Of a stretch of 46,755 nt of DNA, positions 43,791 through 46,755 are shown piece after piece (positions within the stretch are counted from its first letter, which is position 1; every line of letters starts with the position of its first letter). The DNA lies in the NCBI RefSeq assembly GCF_001949145.1, contig NW_019091695.1:93355-140109 (forward strand), in the 5' to 3' direction. This DNA comes from Acanthaster planci (Eukaryota; Echinodermata; Asteroidea; Valvatida; Acanthasteridae). Both the position numbers and the translations under genes were made by a program. The notes under the pieces are model-generated. The model saw only the letters and a list, made by a program, of their open reading frames with translations, searched no databases and was not told where the DNA came from.

Positions 43791-44828
43791 ATCATCTTTT
43801 GAGAAACAATATTTGCTAGATTTTTATATCAGTCTATATTTTTTAGAATATGGTTTTCAACATCATCGAAACAATCTGGTGTTGCCTTTGCATAAACAGC
43901 AGAAACATTTGCATTCTTTTTTCTAAATCTAAACCACGTCCCTCTTAGGGAAAACATGACTGCATGCATGTAAGTATGCATTGTGCATATCACAGGGGTT
44001 GAATTTCAAGAAGTCTGGTAGAGCGCAGGACAGGTATGTTCACCCCAGTAGCACGGTGCACCACTTACATTATATACAATGTAGAACTTTCTGTTTTCAT
44101 GCATGCACACTCGGTCATTTGACTGTCGCACACGTCGCCCGACACTATCCTGTTCATTTTCATTATTTTTTTTACAACAAAAAAATGGGAAACTTCGTGA
44201 AATGTCCAAAGAACATTAAATCTGAATGGGGAAACCATATTATGAATTCAGATTACATACAAATAAAAAGCCACTCTGAAAAAAGGAAGATATTATGATG
44301 AAAAAACAAGAAAGGATTTGAAACAAAATGTCCACACTCTTTAAAATTTCTCCTGTTTCCCAAAGATAGGAAATATACTGATGTACTGGTATGCATGAGA
44401 CATTGATGAAAATCATGATACATTTTCAAGTGAAAGGAAATTGTACAGCTAAAGTCATAAGGAATTATCCAACGGTGGTTTTTGGTCATGAAACACTGTG
44501 ACAGGGTATACCGTGCATATTCCTGTTGACACTTGGTGAATGCATGCAATGCAGGGCAACCTTGTACACAGGTCAAATTGTACATACTGTATATACACAT
44601 GTAGCTACATGTACATACAGAAAAAAGTTATGACGGCCACTTATTTTCCTTGTAGTGACCTATAAGATATCAGCAACTCATTAATGTTTCTTAAAAGTCA
44701 AATTCAGCAGTGAAAATATTGAAACATTTTCTAAGAAAACAGAATTTTTCAAACATGTCTCGAGTGTTTGCTGAGGATGTCAAGTGGCAGCTGTGTACAG
44801 TATGTGATGGAAGGTGTGTTATAAAACG
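43791..44828. other. unassigned 1 kb
   Basis: No gene or repeat end recognised; open frames at 43981-44298 (+) and 44253-44600 (-) lack motifs. Confidence 0.35.
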
Positions 44829-44978
44829 CATATGGACTGGCATAATTCGGCCAACAGTGCACATTTATGCACCCCTTGGGCCTGCAAGTGACCAGAGGAG
44901 GGTCCTATTTCTGGTCACTCCCAGATCCCTCAGGGTGCATAAACGTGCACTGTTGACGTCTTTGCCAGTCCATACATG
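44829..44978. mobile_element. palindromic MITE, copy 3
   Basis: CATATGGACTGGCATAATTC and TGCACATTTATGCACC at the left are mirrored by GGGTGCATAAACGTGCA and GCCAGTCCATAC at the right; the centre is GTGACCAGAGGAGGGTCC and TTCTGGTCAC. Confidence 0.8.
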
Positions 44979-44984
44979 TGTATA

Positions 44985-45460
44985 ATGCGTGATCCCAAAA
45001 GTAAACTGACACAAAATCTGATATAGCTTAAATGTAGTATGGTTTTTCACACATGAGGAAATTGTGTTTTTTTATATTTTTACGCTTGTCTTGTAATAAA
45101 ATTTCAGTTCAGTAAAATGTTTGAGTCACTATCCCTCACGTATGTTCATGCCCTCCACTTTGTTTGCGCGCATGTGCCAAAATTTCGCCCGGCTCAAGCT
45201 GGCCTGTGGAAAAGAAAAGGAGTATCAATTTTCATCCGTGAATATCATCAATATATTTTGAGTGAAATTCATGCCACAGGATCAAATTAAATGAGTTTTT
45301 TGCATTTTTAAAAATCAAAATTCAGAATTTCCAAGAAATTGCCATTTTATATCCTTGTCGACTTTCCAATTCCGTGCGTAGGCTTGTAAAAAGGGTCAAT
45401 GGAAAACATAATTTTGGATGTGTTAGACCTCCAGTTTTCCCAAACATTACTGTATATTAA
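44985..45460. other. unassigned spacer
   Basis: Nothing recognised. Confidence 0.3.
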
Positions 45461-45465
45461 TTTTA

Positions 45466-45506
45466 TTTTTAAATGTATTATTCCGGTGGAATAATACATT
45501 TAAAAA
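45466..45506. repeat. perfect 19-bp inverted repeat, 3-base loop
   Basis: TTTTTAAATGTATTATTCC (45466-45484), loop GGT, GGAATAATACATTTAAAAA (45488-45506). It is followed by A- and T-runs and then LINE coding sequence. Confidence 0.95.
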
Positions 45507-45519
45507 AAATTTTTTTTTT

Positions 45520-46400
45520 ACATCTTCTTAAAGCTCTGCACTCGGACACTAGAGCTAAGATCAGGGTCGGTAGGGACCTATCCCCCTCTTTTCTGACGTC
45601 ATCTGGTGTCCGTCAGGGCTGTGTGCTTGCTCCAACCGTGTTTTGCACTGCCACGGACTCTATCCTAGCAGGATGTGAGGATTCACTTGGAATCAATGTG
45701 AGCGACACCAGGTTCACTAACCTCCTGTATGCTGATGATGCCGCTTGTTTTCTAGTCAAACTTGCTCGGGGAGCTCCTTACAACCTTTGAACGGGAGGCC
45801 AGCTATATCGGCCTTAAACCTTCATGGGCAGAGACCAAAGTACAGTCACTGTGGTCCCACACCAGCCCCTATTCCTCTAGGGCCCAATGTTAATGTCGAC
45901 CCAGTTGATTCATTCTGTTATCTTGGATGCACAATTGACTCGTCAGGTCTCTGCAGTAAAGACATACTCCGTAGAATTGGCATTGCCAGTACCATCTTGG
46001 GACAATTGGACCGTCTCTGGAGGAGCAAAGCCAGTCTCTCGGTGAAACTCCGGTTTTACCATACGTGTGTTCTTTCTGCCCTCCTCTATGGGTCTGAAAC
46101 CTGGACGCTCCTAAAGACAGAACAACAGCGCATCCAAGCTTTTCACATGCAATGTCAGCGCCGCATCCTTGGAGTCAGATGGTTCGACTTCATCCCCAAC
46201 ACAACCATCCAGCAGTGCACTGGGCTTGGTAGCATTTTGACAGAGATCTCAGGGAGACGGCACACCCTTTTTGGCCATGTCCGACGTCTCCTGCCCCTGC
46301 TTGCCTTGCTCTCGACATCACTGTCCAATTCCATCATGGGCAGCAGCCTGCATCCTGGAGGAGGCCTTGTGGTCGTCCCCGGCTCACCTGGCTTAACCAC
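45520..46400 (+). mobile_element. LINE reverse transcriptase fragment (RTE-like)
   Basis: Plus strand, three frames joined by frameshifts: LLKALHSDTRAKIRV, SGVRQGCVLAPTVFC and the catalytic LLYADDAA (45729-45752); then ELLTTFEREASYIGLKPSWA (about 45770-45830); then VDSFCYLGCTIDSSG, LRFYHTCVLSALLYGSETW, LKTEQQRIQAFHMQCQRRIL, GRRHTLFGHVRRL; and, after another frameshift, CGRPRLTWLNHY. This is the second half of a non-LTR RT and its C-terminal domain, truncated at the 5' side as is usual for LINE copies. At least three frameshifts make it inactive. Confidence 0.9.
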
Positions 46401-46755
46401 TACCAGCCGGGGACTCCGAAATCGGAGCCGTATGGTTTATATGTGTGGCCGGGGTCTCCGAACTCGGACAAAGGAAACAGGGCCCTGTGACAAAAGACCG
46501 TACTCCGAACAAAAGACCAGGCTGCTGGGCATGACCGGCATTTTTCACTCTCAAAAGTGGTGATAATCCAGCGTTAGTTTGAAACCGTATACCAGGGTTT
46601 GGGGTATTTAGAGCAAGCGGATTACCACCGGGGACAAAAGCTCTCCACCACCGCAGCGATGAGCCACACAGCGCCGCTGCATGCTAATCTGGCCCCTATT
46701 GAAAAGAGGTCAGCAGTGCACTGAGCCAGGTTCGTGAACAAAACACAGTTGTATA
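46401..46755. other. GC-richer sequence after the LINE, unassigned
   Basis: GCCGGGGACTCCGAAATCGG-like words repeat (46407 and 46450), suggesting the beginning of another repeat. No coding domain recognised. Confidence 0.4.

Noticed and set aside
1-46755. CRISPR arrays, rRNA, bacterial operons
   Set aside because: No regularly spaced direct repeats of that type, no rRNA-like blocks, and the gene structure is eukaryotic.

Overview
The window looks like eukaryotic, intron-rich, AT-rich DNA from a marine deuterostome invertebrate, most likely an echinoderm (species inferred, not proven). Reasons: vertebrate-like BARD1/BRCA1-type BRCT exons split by large introns; a KMT5A-type SET gene; CR1/L2-like LINEs, Ty3/gypsy and DIRS-like tyrosine-recombinase debris, many MITEs and tRNA-derived SINEs; and extreme enrichment of the palindrome TACATGTA and of TAGGCCTA-like words. 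There are no bacterial genes, operons, rRNAs or CRISPR arrays.

Layout. 0-15 kb is mostly a transposon graveyard. It holds gypsy RT, protease and inverted RT/RNase H pieces, a tyrosine recombinase piece, a 292-bp tandem repeat, a hAT-like element, a CR1/L2-like LINE on the minus strand broken by a 670-bp foldback, and a second LINE on the plus strand interrupted by a nested insertion that carries a third LINE. From 17.5 to 27.3 kb, minus-strand exons with exact splice sites and matching phases encode the first BRCT repeat and inter-BRCT linker of a BARD1-like protein; the introns are filled with MITEs and SINEs. From 27.8 to 30.8 kb there are weaker candidate 5' exons and a TATA-containing promoter candidate on the same strand.

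From 32.2 to 37.05 kb, still on the minus strand, are a 199-codon exon made of six-residue Thr/Pro/Glu-rich repeats and two exons of a SET methyltransferase domain. 37-45.4 kb is MITEs, SINEs and AT-rich repeats with CRE-like TGACGTCA palindromes. The last kilobase is a decayed LINE reverse transcriptase on the plus strand.

The host-gene content is therefore two chromatin/DNA-damage modules in tandem on the minus strand: a histone-lysine methyltransferase-like SET domain (with a probable repeat tail), then a BARD1-like BRCT gene. They may be two neighbouring genes or one phase-compatible transcription unit; the sequence alone does not decide. All open reading frames outside these exons are transposon remnants or have no support.
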